Positions 16,339 through 24,786 of a stretch of DNA of 64,000 nt are shown here, one piece after another. The translations under genes were made by a program, and so were the position numbers. This DNA comes from Prevotellaceae bacterium (GTDB taxonomy: Bacteria; Bacteroidota; Bacteroidia; Bacteroidales; Paludibacteraceae), in NCBI GenBank assembly GCA_020636675.1, contig JACJXK010000016.1, positions 1 to 64,000 of the forward strand, read 5' to 3'. The stretch's first letter is position 1, and each line of letters begins with the position of its first letter. Below the pieces are notes generated by a model, which saw only the letters and a program-made list of their open reading frames with translations, was not told the origin of the DNA and searched no databases.

Positions 16339-16394
16339 CGAAGGTGCGATTGGACTTCAGGAAAAGAAGCTGATTGTCACTTTCGTTTTTTTTT
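16339..16394 (+). terminator. Terminator after the 39-codon gene
   Basis: CGAAGGTGCGATT (16339-16351) and ATTGTCACTTTCG (16373-16385) form an imperfect hairpin followed by nine T (16386-16394). A second possible hairpin lies at 16248-16304 (GACGCAT/ATGCGTC, with an inner AAAGAG/CTCTTT stem). Confidence 0.5.
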
Positions 16395-16400
16395 GAACTT

Positions 16401-17432
16401 TCAACCGAATAGTTTGATCTTGCTTATTTTGAAATAGGGAGTTTGAGTGCTTCCGTATTGATGGTATGAATTTTCTATGTTTTCATTCATGCTTCCTTCG
16501 AAGTCGAAAACATTTACTCCCGCCTTTTCTTTGGCATGACGAATGGCTTCCCATACGATGAGTGATGATGCTCCTGTGGTTCTGTAGTCGGGGTCGGTAG
16601 CCGGAATTAAGTAATAGGCCGAATTCCTGTCCCATACGAAGAATAGGGCGGAGTGGATGTTGCCACCTTCGTCGCGGATGGCGATTATCTCGCCCTGCTG
16701 CCTTTTTCTGGCGGCATTGACGCAAGAAAGCACGATGGTCCGAGGTACGATGTTTTTTTCTCCTCTCTTCTTGTAGGTCATACAGCAGAAATCGTAGAAG
16801 GACTCTGCGGTGAGGTCAGACGTAGTATGGAGTGATTTTTCGGCCTTCTTGATATGCCTTTTCTTCGCGTCGGAGAAGTTGCCTTTCACTCTTTCCAAAT
16901 CGGACAAGTCGGTTATCCGGTATGTATATCTTGTCGTTTGTTTGTATCCGTTCCAAAAGAAAGGCAGCCAATTGGACATGCTGAGGTGAAAACATTGCTG
17001 AAAGAAGTTCAGCCTAAGAAGCTCTACCTTTTCGATGAAGTGCCCGAATACTCTTTTCTCGTATTCGAGACGTTTGCATTCATTCTTGTGTTCGGTAGGT
17101 CTCAACCAGATGCCGTTTGTTTGGGTGAGTAGGGGTTGGCAGATATATCTAAGGCCCCATTTCTTTTTCATCAGATAAGGCATGGATGCAATGACTTTGC
17201 CCTGCTTGTCGAAGCAGAGGAAGACATCCCATGGCATGTCGAGGCAGACGGCATCCATCCACCATGCTTGTGAGAAAAGAGGAATGCTAGATTCATCTTC
17301 GCACAACTGTCCGTAAATTTCTTTGTCTGTCAATTTCGATGAGATAAGAACGGCATCCAACCCTCTCTCCTTTTTTGAAAAAGAGGATTGGATGTTGCCA
17401 TTTTTAGTATAGGAAGCTGCTGCCGCCGACAA
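16401..17432 (-). CDS. GNAT/FemAB-like acyltransferase-fold protein
   Basis: A 343-residue protein of the FemAB-like/Acetyltransf_6 type. It has a first GNAT-like half (about 45-170, with PLFSQAWWMDAV and VIASMPYLMKKKWGL) and a second half with the family's AKKRHIKKAEKSL basic segment (about 188-200), GEIIAIRDEGGNIHSALFF, and the ending ATDPDYRTTGASSLIVW and FDFEGSMNENIENSY. Such proteins often transfer amino-acid or acyl groups to glycans or peptidoglycan-like substrates; the substrate here is unknown. The annotated ATG overlaps the 3' end of the preceding nucleoside kinase gene by 29 bp. No later ATG occurs before residue 59, so the overlap, or a non-ATG start, is real. Confidence 0.75.
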   Translation of the reverse strand: MSAAAASYTKNGNIQSSFSKKERGLDAVLISSKLTDKEIYGQLCEDESSIPLFSQAWWMDAVCLDMPWDVFLCFDKQGKVIASMPYLMKKKWGLRYICQPLLTQTNGIWLRPTEHKNECKRLEYEKRVFGHFIEKVELLRLNFFQQCFHLSMSNWLPFFWNGYKQTTRYTYRITDLSDLERVKGNFSDAKKRHIKKAEKSLHTTSDLTAESFYDFCCMTYKKRGEKNIVPRTIVLSCVNAARKRQQGEIIAIRDEGGNIHSALFFVWDRNSAYYLIPATDPDYRTTGASSLIVWEAIRHAKEKAGVNVFDFEGSMNENIENSYHQYGSTQTPYFKISKIKLFG

Positions 17433-19086
17433 ATTCGCGAAGGACGGATGTCGTTGGAATGTCGTTGTCTTGGATAGTTCCGAAATAACGGAGAAACTTC
17501 AGAAGACGGTGTGCCTCCGAGTATTCGGGGTGGTCTTGTGGTACCTCCATCAGAATAGGTTCCGCGTATTTCTTGATGGCAGGAATTTCGAAGAGAAGGG
17601 CGGAGTTGAACATGACATTGGCGTTTTCCTGATAGGGAAATATCCATTTGTTTTCGCCTTGCCTTACCTTGTCCCATCTGTGTATGGTCTCTTCTGCCGA
17701 ATATCCACGATATTTATAGTCTCTCACTATTCGGCGAAGCAGTCGGCTGTCGGCTGTCGGTATCCAGTTGTGGTCGTCGAGAGACAAGGTGGTCAATGCC
17801 GACACATATATCCTGAACTTTTGTTCTTCTGGGATCATGGAGGTGAGCTCTGGGTTGAGTCCATGTATGCCCTCTATGACCAAAAGGTTATTGGGCTCCA
17901 GTTTTATTTTTTCGCCTCGGAACTCCCGTTCTCCTGTCTCAAAATTGTAGTACGGAATTTCGACCTCCTCGCCGGCAATAAGCAGGGCCATCTGTTTGTT
18001 GAACAAATCGAGGTCCAAGGCGTAGAGCGATTCGAAATCATATTCTCCGTTTTCGTCTTTTGGCGTGTCTTTTCTTGGCAGGAAATAATTGTCCAAAGAT
18101 AGTGAAAATGGACGTAATGTGTTTATTGCCAACTGTATGCTTAATTTTTTGCTGAAAGTGGTTTTCCCGGAAGAGGATGGACCTGCAATAAGTATTATTT
18201 TTGCCGTTTTCAGTTCGGCTATCTTGTCGGCTATTTTTGATATGCGTTTTTCCTGAAGGGCTTCGGCCACCATAATCATGATGGAGGCCAATCTGTTTTT
18301 CTTGTCGGCGATGGCGAGGTTGATGTCTCCTACATTGTCCATCTTCATTATCCGGTTCCATTCGGCGTATTCGGTGAAGGTGTGGAACATCTTCTCCTGC
18401 GGAACGAAATCCTCTATTTTGACCGGATTGGAACGGTTCGGAATCATGAGGAGCATGCCGTCGAAAAACAGTTTGATGTCGAATATTTTCAGGTAGCTGG
18501 TGGAAGGAGCCAATGCGCCGTAATAGTAGTCGTAAAGGTCTCCCAACTTATAAATGCGAGTGTACAGGGTGTGTAGGCTGTTTATTAGGTTCACTTTGTC
18601 CATCGCACCCTCCTCCTGAAATATTTCTATTGCTTCAGGCACCCGCTTCAGTTCCATCTGAAAGGGGATGTCCTGAAGGATGGTCATGTTCATGTTCTCC
18701 TTTATCTTTTCGATGTCAGCTTCGCATAATGGAGTCCCATCTGTTTTTATCACCTTGCAGTAGTATCCTTTGGATATGGGATGTTCGATACGCAGAGTGG
18801 CTCCGGGAAAAGAGTCTTTCACTGCTTTATATAGCACAAAAGAGAGAGAACGCACATACGTCCTCATTCCGGATTGGCAATCGATGCCAATAAACTCGAT
18901 TGTTTTTGGCTTGTATACGCAGAACTTTAAGTCTTTTGTTTTGTTGTTGGCCTTGGCGGCTATCACCCCATATTTAAGATGCAAGTTCAAATCTTTGTAT
19001 ATCTCGAGCAGACTTGTCCCTGCCGGGTATTCTCTTTTTTCGCCATTGTTTTTGCAAAAAATCTCAACTGTTTTCTCTGTCATCAT
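17404..19086 (-). CDS. TGS-domain nucleoside (uridine-like) kinase
   Basis: A 560-residue protein starting at MMTEKTVEIF (19086); the open frame extends to 19122, but the extra residues are basic low-complexity. It has an N-terminal TGS-like domain (about 1-60, then KPKTIEFIG), a ThrRS-like middle domain (about 70-190), and a C-terminal P-loop kinase with LIAGPSSSGKTTFSKKL near 299-315. The last part also shows the uridine-kinase pattern DNYF and GIHGLNPELT. This fusion is widespread in Bacteroidota. It probably phosphorylates a nucleoside or a related sugar, but the substrate of this subfamily is not settled by sequence. It is transcribed before the GNAT/FemAB-like gene. Confidence 0.85.
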   Translation of the reverse strand: MMTEKTVEIFCKNNGEKREYPAGTSLLEIYKDLNLHLKYGVIAAKANNKTKDLKFCVYKPKTIEFIGIDCQSGMRTYVRSLSFVLYKAVKDSFPGATLRIEHPISKGYYCKVIKTDGTPLCEADIEKIKENMNMTILQDIPFQMELKRVPEAIEIFQEEGAMDKVNLINSLHTLYTRIYKLGDLYDYYYGALAPSTSYLKIFDIKLFFDGMLLMIPNRSNPVKIEDFVPQEKMFHTFTEYAEWNRIMKMDNVGDINLAIADKKNRLASIMIMVAEALQEKRISKIADKIAELKTAKIILIAGPSSSGKTTFSKKLSIQLAINTLRPFSLSLDNYFLPRKDTPKDENGEYDFESLYALDLDLFNKQMALLIAGEEVEIPYYNFETGEREFRGEKIKLEPNNLLVIEGIHGLNPELTSMIPEEQKFRIYVSALTTLSLDDHNWIPTADSRLLRRIVRDYKYRGYSAEETIHRWDKVRQGENKWIFPYQENANVMFNSALLFEIPAIKKYAEPILMEVPQDHPEYSEAHRLLKFLRYFGTIQDNDIPTTSVLREFVGGSSFLY

Positions 19087-19552
19087 ATATGAATTTTTTT
19101 TCGTCTTTTTTCTTGTTCGCATCTCCGGAAGTGTTCCTATTTGGATTTCCGAAATGCAGATGTGAAGAAAGCGAATTTTATTCTAATAAGGAAATCCATT
19201 GCCATGAAAAAAAAATTTTTATTAAAGTTAGCAAACTTGACGGCAGCCGGAATTTTCTAGTCAAGGCGTTTGGTATGGTTTTTTTGAGGCAATTCGGGAG
19301 AGGAGAGGGGATGCGGCATCATCCTATCCCGTGTTCTGATGTCTGTTTTTGGAAATCTGTAAGAAAAGGAACGTCAGCTTCTTTTATGTTATTTTTCCGC
19401 AAAGTTTGTTGAATTATTAAATTTTATATATCTTCGCAAAGTTTTTGGAGAGAAGATAATTTGAACGTATAGGACGCTGTTCCCACGCCCTTATTAACTA
19501 TAATATATCACTTGGGAATGTGATAAAATATTTAATAATTCTAATTTTTTAT
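19087..19552. other. Intergenic region with divergent promoters
   Basis: This 466-bp gap between the nucleoside kinase (minus) and the TPR gene (plus) holds no repeat or RNA gene I can recognise. A plus-strand promoter is likely: TTTG (19405-19408), a 20-nt spacer, then TATCTTCG (19429-19436, one base off consensus). This gives a leader of about 110 nt before the TPR gene. Confidence 0.5.
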
Positions 19553-20248
19553 ATGAAAAAAATAGTTTATATATTATTTTTCGCATTCTTCGCATTGAAT
19601 TCGTTTGCGCAGAAAACGGCTACTGAGTTTTTTAATGCTGGAATTGAGAAGTATAGATCGGGTGCCTATAAAGAGGCCATCGTAAATTTCAACAAGGTAT
19701 TGGAATTGAACCCTAAATTTTACGAGGCGTATGGTAATATGGGAAATGCAAAATTCAGATTGGGTGATTATAAGGGTGCTAAGGCTGATTATGACATCAT
19801 TTTGGCTAACAATCCGAAGGATGCCCTTTCTTTATATAATCGTGCCATTGCGAAGAAGGAGTTAGGTGATCTTCAGGGGTCTATCGATGACAATACGGCA
19901 GCAATAAAGGTTAACCCTAAATTTGCCGAGGCTTATTTCAATAGAGGTAATACAAAAGATGATATGGGCGATGCCAAGGCTGCAATGGTAGACTATAATA
20001 AGGCTATCTCTTTAAACTCATCTTTCGCAAAAGCATACTACAACCGTGGCCATTTGAAGTATAAGGCCGGTGATGTTGAGGCTGCTGCTTTGGATTGGGA
20101 AAAAGCCGCATCTTTAGATCATTACAAATCTCTTGATTCATTGAAAGAGTATTGTGGTGTAGGCGCAGAGGAAACTCCTGCAGAGGTTTCTAACAAAGGG
20201 AAGAAGGCTGTCGCTAAGACAACCGCTCCTGTTGCTAAGAAGAAATAA
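19553..20248 (+). CDS. Secreted/periplasmic TPR-repeat protein
   Basis: A 231-residue protein. The start is the ATG at 19553 (MKKIVYILFFAFFAL), which gives a clean signal peptide cleaved after NSFAQ; the upstream in-frame codons are AT-rich leader. It has about five tandem TPR motifs (residues 25-190) with canonical phrases such as AIVNFNKVLELNPKFYEAY, AKADYDIILANNPKDA and AMVDYNKAISLNSSFAKAY. The tail is Lys/Ala/Pro-rich. TPR proteins act as scaffolds. The partner is unknown. A strong terminator follows, so it is monocistronic. Confidence 0.85.
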   Translation: MKKIVYILFFAFFALNSFAQKTATEFFNAGIEKYRSGAYKEAIVNFNKVLELNPKFYEAYGNMGNAKFRLGDYKGAKADYDIILANNPKDALSLYNRAIAKKELGDLQGSIDDNTAAIKVNPKFAEAYFNRGNTKDDMGDAKAAMVDYNKAISLNSSFAKAYYNRGHLKYKAGDVEAAALDWEKAASLDHYKSLDSLKEYCGVGAEETPAEVSNKGKKAVAKTTAPVAKKK

Positions 20249-20269
20249 TATTTGAGTCTATATGATTAG

Positions 20270-20299
20270 AAAGGCATTGCTCCAAGCAATGCCTTTTTT
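20270..20299 (+). terminator. Terminator after the TPR gene
   Basis: A perfect 12-bp stem AAAGGCATTGCT/AGCAATGCCTTT (20270-20281 and 20285-20296) with a 3-nt loop, followed by T's. It also shows that the next gene must start downstream of the first in-frame ATG at 20262. Confidence 0.9.
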
Positions 20300-20375
20300 A
20301 TTATTTATATATATTTGTGGTGGATTTGTAAGAATCCGTCGATTAAACAAAAAACAATTTACTAAAGATATATAT

Positions 20376-21620
20376 ATGGCAGTTATAAAACCTTTTAGAG
20401 GTGTTCGCCCTCCAAAAAACCTGGTAGAGAAGGTGGCTTCCCGTCCTTATGATGTTCTGAATTCAGAAGAGGCCCGCAATGAAGCAGAAGGAAATCCTAT
20501 GTCGTTGTACCATATCATCAAACCGGAGATTGACTTTCCGGCTGGTACGGACGAACACGATTCTCGTGTCTATGACAAGGCTTTTGAAAATTTCAAGAAG
20601 TTTCAGTCTGACGGTTGGCTTGTTCAGGACAAAGATGACAAATACTACGTCTATGCCCAAACAATGAATGGCCGCACTCAGTATGGGTTGGTGGTATGTG
20701 CTAGTGTGGAAGACTATATGACCGGCAAGATTAAGAAGCATGAACTTACTCGCCGTGATAAGGAAGAGGACAGAATGAAACATGTGCGCGTGAACAACGC
20801 CAATATAGAGCCTGTCTTCTTTGCATATCCCCACAATGAGGAGCTGGACGCTATCGTGGCAAAGGTGGTTGCTGGAAACCCGGAATATGACTTCGTCTCT
20901 CCGGACGGATTTGGCCACCATTTTTGGGTGATTGATGATGAGGCTGTGATTGCCCGCATAACGGATATATTTGCGAATATCCCATCTCTATACATTGCAG
21001 ACGGGCACCATCGTAGTGCTGCCGCCGCTTTGGTTGGTGATGAGAAACGCCGTCAAAATCCGAACCACAATGGAACGGAAGAGTATAACTATTTCTTGGC
21101 GGTGTGTTTTCCTGACAATCAGTTGAATATCATCGATTATAACCGTGTGGTGAAAGATTTGAATGGTTTGTCGGAAACCCAGTTCTTGGATGCTTTGGAA
21201 AAGAATTTTGAGGTGAAGGAGATGGGCTCTGAAATATATAAGCCTAATAAATTGCATAATTTCTCCGTCTATCTTTCCGGAAAATGGTACTCGTTGACGG
21301 CTAAGGTTGGCACATATGATGATAATGATCCTATTGGTGTGCTGGATGTCACTATCTCTTCTAAACTTATTCTGGATGAGATTCTTGGCATAAAGGATTT
21401 GAGAAGTGATAAGCGCATTGACTTCGTTGGTGGAATCCGTGGCCTTGGAGAGTTGAAGAGACGTGTCGATGACGGAGAGATGAAGGTGGCATTGGCCCTT
21501 TATCCCGTTTCGATGAACCAGTTGATCGCTATTGCAGACTCTGGTAATATCATGCCTCCGAAGACAACTTGGTTTGAGCCTAAATTACGCTCGGGTCTGA
21601 TCATCCATAAATTGGTGTAG
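20376..21620 (+). CDS. DUF1015-family protein
   Basis: A 414-residue member of the DUF1015 family. It opens MAVIKPFRGVRPPKNLVEKV, followed by SRPYDVLNSEEARNEA, and has the conserved ADGHHRSAAA block (about 208-217). The C-terminal MPPKTTWFEPKLRSGL segment is also typical. The ATG at 20376 is chosen because the upstream part of the open frame (from 20262) crosses a terminator. DUF1015 genes often lie near D-3-phosphoglycerate dehydrogenase and phosphoserine aminotransferase (serB/serA/serC type) genes, but those are not adjacent here. The His-rich motif suggests an enzyme, but the reaction is unknown. Confidence 0.85.
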   Translation: MAVIKPFRGVRPPKNLVEKVASRPYDVLNSEEARNEAEGNPMSLYHIIKPEIDFPAGTDEHDSRVYDKAFENFKKFQSDGWLVQDKDDKYYVYAQTMNGRTQYGLVVCASVEDYMTGKIKKHELTRRDKEEDRMKHVRVNNANIEPVFFAYPHNEELDAIVAKVVAGNPEYDFVSPDGFGHHFWVIDDEAVIARITDIFANIPSLYIADGHHRSAAAALVGDEKRRQNPNHNGTEEYNYFLAVCFPDNQLNIIDYNRVVKDLNGLSETQFLDALEKNFEVKEMGSEIYKPNKLHNFSVYLSGKWYSLTAKVGTYDDNDPIGVLDVTISSKLILDEILGIKDLRSDKRIDFVGGIRGLGELKRRVDDGEMKVALALYPVSMNQLIAIADSGNIMPPKTTWFEPKLRSGLIIHKLV

Positions 21621-21636
21621 TATTTTTATGAAATAA

Positions 21637-21672
21637 GAGAGTCGCCATGTGTTTTTCGCATGGCGATTTCTC
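21637..21672 (+). terminator. Terminator after the DUF1015 gene
   Basis: GTCGCCATG (21641-21649) pairs with CATGGCGAT (21659-21667), extended by GAGA/TCTC, with a T-rich loop. It lies between the DUF1015 gene and the VIT gene. Confidence 0.65.
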
Positions 21673-21705
21673 TATATGTTTGTATATCATAATAAAATCA
21701 CAGAA

Positions 21706-22569
21706 ATGGCATTGACTGAAATTGAAAAAAATAAGTTTCTTTCCTTTCAGAGGAATGAAATGACGGAAAGCATAGTTTATGCCAAGTTGGCAAATGTTGA
21801 GAAGAATCCCGAGAACAAGAAAGTTCTGCAACGTATCGCGGCAGAGGAGGCCTCTCATGCGGAGATTCTCCGGAATTATACGGGGATGTCCGTGAAGCCC
21901 GACTCTGCACGTGTGCATAAATTCTATTTTCTTGCACGTGTGTTTGGCGTTACTTTTGCCGTCAAGTTGATGGAGCGAGGAGAGAATTCGGCCCAGGAGA
22001 ACTATTCGGCATATCCGGAACTGGAACGTTTGGTGAAGGATGAGGAGGAGCACGAGCGGCTGCTTATTGGGATGATAAACGAGGAACGATTGAGTTATAT
22101 GGGTTCTGTCGTTTTGGGTTTGAATGATGCGTTAGTTGAGTTTACGGGGGCTTTGGCTGGCTTTACTTTGGCGTTGAATGATGCGTCTCTGATTGCCCTT
22201 ACCGGAAGCATAACAGGTATCGCTGCCGCACTTTCCATGGCATCTTCCGAATACCTTTCGACCAAGTCGGAGGGTGGTACGGATAAACATCCGGTGAAGG
22301 CATCTGTTTATACGGGTGTCGCATATCTCATCACGGTGTCGTTGCTGGTGTCTCCTTTCATCATGTTTGCGAATGTACTTCTCTCTTTGGGTGTGATGCT
22401 GCTGTTCGCATTGCTTATCATCGCTATCTTTAATTATTACTATTCGGTGGCGAAGGATGAGAGTTTCAAAAAGAGATTTTTGGAGATGGCCGCACTCAGT
22501 TTTGGTGTTGCGGGCGTTAGCTTTTTGATAGGTTACCTGCTGAAGGTTCTTACTGGTATAGATGCGTGA
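21706..22569 (+). CDS. Ferritin-like/VIT1-CCC1 fusion transporter
   Basis: A 287-residue protein starting MALTEIEKNKFLSFQRNEM. The N-terminal half (1-130) is a rubrerythrin/ferritin-like four-helix domain with metal ligands in the patterns EMTES, EEASHAEIL and DEEEHERLL. The C-terminal half has about five membrane segments of the VIT1/CCC1 family (GLNDALVEFTGALAGFTLAL, SMASSEYLS). These proteins move Fe(II) or Mn(II) across membranes, and the ferritin-like domain probably senses or delivers the metal. The in-frame ATG at 21649 lies inside the preceding terminator, so 21706 is the better start. Confidence 0.88.
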   Translation: MALTEIEKNKFLSFQRNEMTESIVYAKLANVEKNPENKKVLQRIAAEEASHAEILRNYTGMSVKPDSARVHKFYFLARVFGVTFAVKLMERGENSAQENYSAYPELERLVKDEEEHERLLIGMINEERLSYMGSVVLGLNDALVEFTGALAGFTLALNDASLIALTGSITGIAAALSMASSEYLSTKSEGGTDKHPVKASVYTGVAYLITVSLLVSPFIMFANVLLSLGVMLLFALLIIAIFNYYYSVAKDESFKKRFLEMAALSFGVAGVSFLIGYLLKVLTGIDA

Positions 22570-22607
22570 CGGCGTGATGTCTCTCTCTAATGCGCTTTTC
22601 TGAAAAA

Positions 22608-22647
22608 AAGAAGGACGGTTCCGATTATGGTCGGATCCGTCCTTCTT
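22608..22647. terminator. Terminator after the VIT gene
   Basis: A long nearly perfect hairpin: AAGAAGGACGG and TCCGA (22608-22624) pair with TCGGA and CCGTCCTTCTT (22631-22647) around TTATGG. The group II intron starts 16 nt downstream. Confidence 0.85.
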
Positions 22648-22650
22648 CTA

Positions 22651-23284
22651 GTACGCCCAGCATGTGCGTAATCTCATGGGTGCAAGTCCCTAACGAGCCC
22701 TAATAGTGGGAATCGTCTAGCCAATAGCAAGGGTGTCCATAGTGATGTGGAATCTGAAGGAAGCTGGCGGCAAAAGTCTGACCTGACGAACAGAAATCAG
22801 ATATAAGGCTAAAGTGTGAGGGTGAGTTTGCTAGACAAAACAAAGCCCTATAACTATTCGGAATCACACATAGTAAATCTGGTGGGTATAAGGCGGAAAG
22901 ATTACGTTCTTATCTGGGGAGGTCTCACAGACGTGTGGATATATTTTTCCATAAACACGGAGTAAAGCTTGTTGTGAGAAGTCAGCCGAAGACATAGTAC
23001 CAATATGAATATGTTGGGAAGGTCTGAACTTCGCAGTTTGTAAGTAAATGAATGTTACTTGAAGAGTATAGAATGCCGAATTAAGTACTAAAGTACTTGC
23101 TGTCTCTAAAGAAATAGGACGGAATCTGAAAGGTATAGAGAAGTGCAGAGCTTGGACAGATAACTGAAAACAACAGCAAACGCACTGTCAATGGTGTCAA
23201 AGCGAGGAACCGCCACGTGCCGAACGGCATGCGTGGTGGTGTGTGAGGACAATGAGGGAATTAATCCCTCATTTCCTACACGAT
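22651..23284 (+). mobile_element. ORF-less group II intron, tandem copy 1
   Basis: The intron proper runs from GTGCGTAATC (22664) to CACGAT (23284), about 621 nt, and the repeat unit includes the 13 nt before it (GTACGCCCAGCAT). Group II features are the GTGCG 5' end followed by CATGGGTGCAAGTCCC, and near the 3' end a domain-V-like hairpin: AGCGAGGAACCGCC, ACGTGCCGAACGGCATGCGT, GGTGGTGTGTGAGGAC (about 23192-23251). A domain-VI-like hairpin follows (ATGAGGGA/TCCCTCAT) and then the AT end. No maturase/reverse-transcriptase frame exists inside; the longest frame is 63 codons. It must depend on a protein encoded elsewhere, or be dead. It lies in the gap between the VIT terminator and the CvfB-like gene. 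Confidence 0.85.
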
Positions 23285-23918
23285 GTACGCCCAGCATGTG
23301 CGTAATCTCATGGGTGCAAGTCCCTAACGAGCCCTAATAGTGGGAATCGTCTAGCCAATAGCAAGGGTGTCCATAGTGATGTGGAATCTGAAGGAAGCTG
23401 GCGGCAAAAGTCTGACCTGACGAACAGAAATCAGATATAAGGCTAAAGTGTGAGGGTGAGTTTGCTAGACAAAACAAAGCCCTATAACTATTCGGAATCA
23501 CACATAGTAAATCTGGTGGGTATAAGGCGGAAAGATTACGTTCTTATCTGGGGAGGTCTCACAGACGTGTGGATATATTTTTCCATAAACACGGAGTAAA
23601 GCTTGTTGTGAGAAGTCAGCCGAAGACATAGTACCAATATGAATATGTTGGGAAGGTCTGAACTTCGCAGTTTGTAAGTAAATGAATGTTACTTGAAGAG
23701 TATAGAATGCCGAATTAAGTACTAAAGTACTTGCTGTCTCTAAAGAAATAGGACGGAATCTGAAAGGTATAGAGAAGTGCAGAGCTTGGACAGATAACTG
23801 AAAACAACAGCAAACGCACTGTCAATGGTGTCAAAGCGAGGAACCGCCACGTGCCGAACGGCATGCGTGGTGGTGTGTGAGGACAATGAGGGAATTAATC
23901 CCTCATTTCCTACACGAT
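23285..23918 (+). mobile_element. ORF-less group II intron, tandem copy 2
   Basis: This copy is identical by eye to the unit at 22651-23284, with a period of exactly 634 bp. It begins with the same 13-nt segment GTACGCCCAGCAT, has GTGCG at 23298, and ends CACGAT at 23918. The next base begins the 13-bp spacer before the convergent CvfB-like gene (stop at 23932). The 13-nt segment is the 5' exon of copy 1, so this looks like a duplication of 5' exon plus intron rather than an independent insertion at a different site. Confidence 0.85.
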
Positions 23919-23931
23919 TTTCTCTTCCTTC

Positions 23932-24771
23932 TTATTCTTCTGTCTCAACGAGACGGATGCCGTCGTCGTCGATGGTGATGAGCTGTTGCCGATAGAGTGT
24001 GCCGATGGTCTTCTTGAAGCTCTTTTTGCTGCAACCGAATGTGTCGTAGATGACCTGGGAGTCGCTGCTGTCGTTGACTGGCAGGAATCCGTTGTGGTGA
24101 GAGAGTTCGTCCATGATGAGGGCACAGAGGGAGTCTACCACCTTGTATCCTTGTTTCTGAAGGGCAATGTCTATTTTCCCGTCTTCGCGTACGCACTTGA
24201 CGTACCCTTTGGTCTTCATTCCGTATTCCACCTTCTCGAATATCTCGCTATGGTATATGATGCCCCAGAAGGCATTGTCCACAATCACTTTATAGCCTAT
24301 CTCTGTTTCTCTTACCACAAGCACCTCCACCTCTTGGTTCATCTGGTATTGTGGTTCTGACAATCCTAGATGGTCGTCTACTTTCATGGTGGCTATCACC
24401 TGTCTGGTGTTTTGGTCGTAATAGACGTACACTAGGTATGATCGGTCCACTCTTAGTTTGGCGGTCTCTTCTCTGGAAGGGAGAAAGAGGTCTTTTGAAA
24501 TGCCCCAATCCAAGAGGGCGCCTGCGGGCGAAACTTCATTGACAACCATATAGTCGAATTCTCCGGCCATGGCGTAGGGAATGAATCCGGTAGCTACGGC
24601 TTCTCTCTTCGCGTTTCTGTAGATAAAGACCTCTACGTTCTCGCCCACTTCGGGCTTCTGCTGTATCTCTCTTCTCGAAACGGAAAGTTTTCCTTCTTCT
24701 CCGCCATCTAGTATGATGAGCTTCTCCGTTATTTCGAGAACTTCTAACTTGTTTAGTTTTCCTATTTCCAT
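23932..24771 (-). CDS. CvfB-like S1-domain RNA-binding protein
   Basis: A 279-residue protein of the CvfB type. It has three S1/OB-like modules (about 1-65, 70-135 and 145-210; for example GALLDWGISKDLFLPSREE, GYKVIVDNAFWGIIYHSEIF, KGYVKCVREDGKIDIALQ) and a C-terminal winged-helix (about 220-279). CvfB proteins bind RNA and influence virulence and surface traits in Gram-positives; the role in Bacteroidota is not established. It is the last gene of the efflux operon, 15 bp after the RND gene. The tandem group II introns lie 13 bp beyond its stop. Confidence 0.85.
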   Translation of the reverse strand: MEIGKLNKLEVLEITEKLIILDGGEEGKLSVSRREIQQKPEVGENVEVFIYRNAKREAVATGFIPYAMAGEFDYMVVNEVSPAGALLDWGISKDLFLPSREETAKLRVDRSYLVYVYYDQNTRQVIATMKVDDHLGLSEPQYQMNQEVEVLVVRETEIGYKVIVDNAFWGIIYHSEIFEKVEYGMKTKGYVKCVREDGKIDIALQKQGYKVVDSLCALIMDELSHHNGFLPVNDSSDSQVIYDTFGCSKKSFKKTIGTLYRQQLITIDDDGIRLVETEE

Positions 24772-24786
24772 ATCTTTTTGATTTTC

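Noticed and set aside
20262..20375. Longer start of the DUF1015 protein (38 extra residues)
   Set aside because: These codons lie in the TPR-gene terminator and its downstream AT-rich sequence. The family start is at 20376.
23106..23297. 63-codon minus-strand frame at the junction of the two intron copies
   Set aside because: It lies in the structural 3' part of the intron and the start of the next unit. It is not a maturase and has no signals for translation.
22651..23918. CRISPR array or rRNA spacer as an explanation for the tandem repeat
   Set aside because: The unit is 634 bp and only two copies are present, without short spacers. The intron 5' and 3' hallmarks explain it better.
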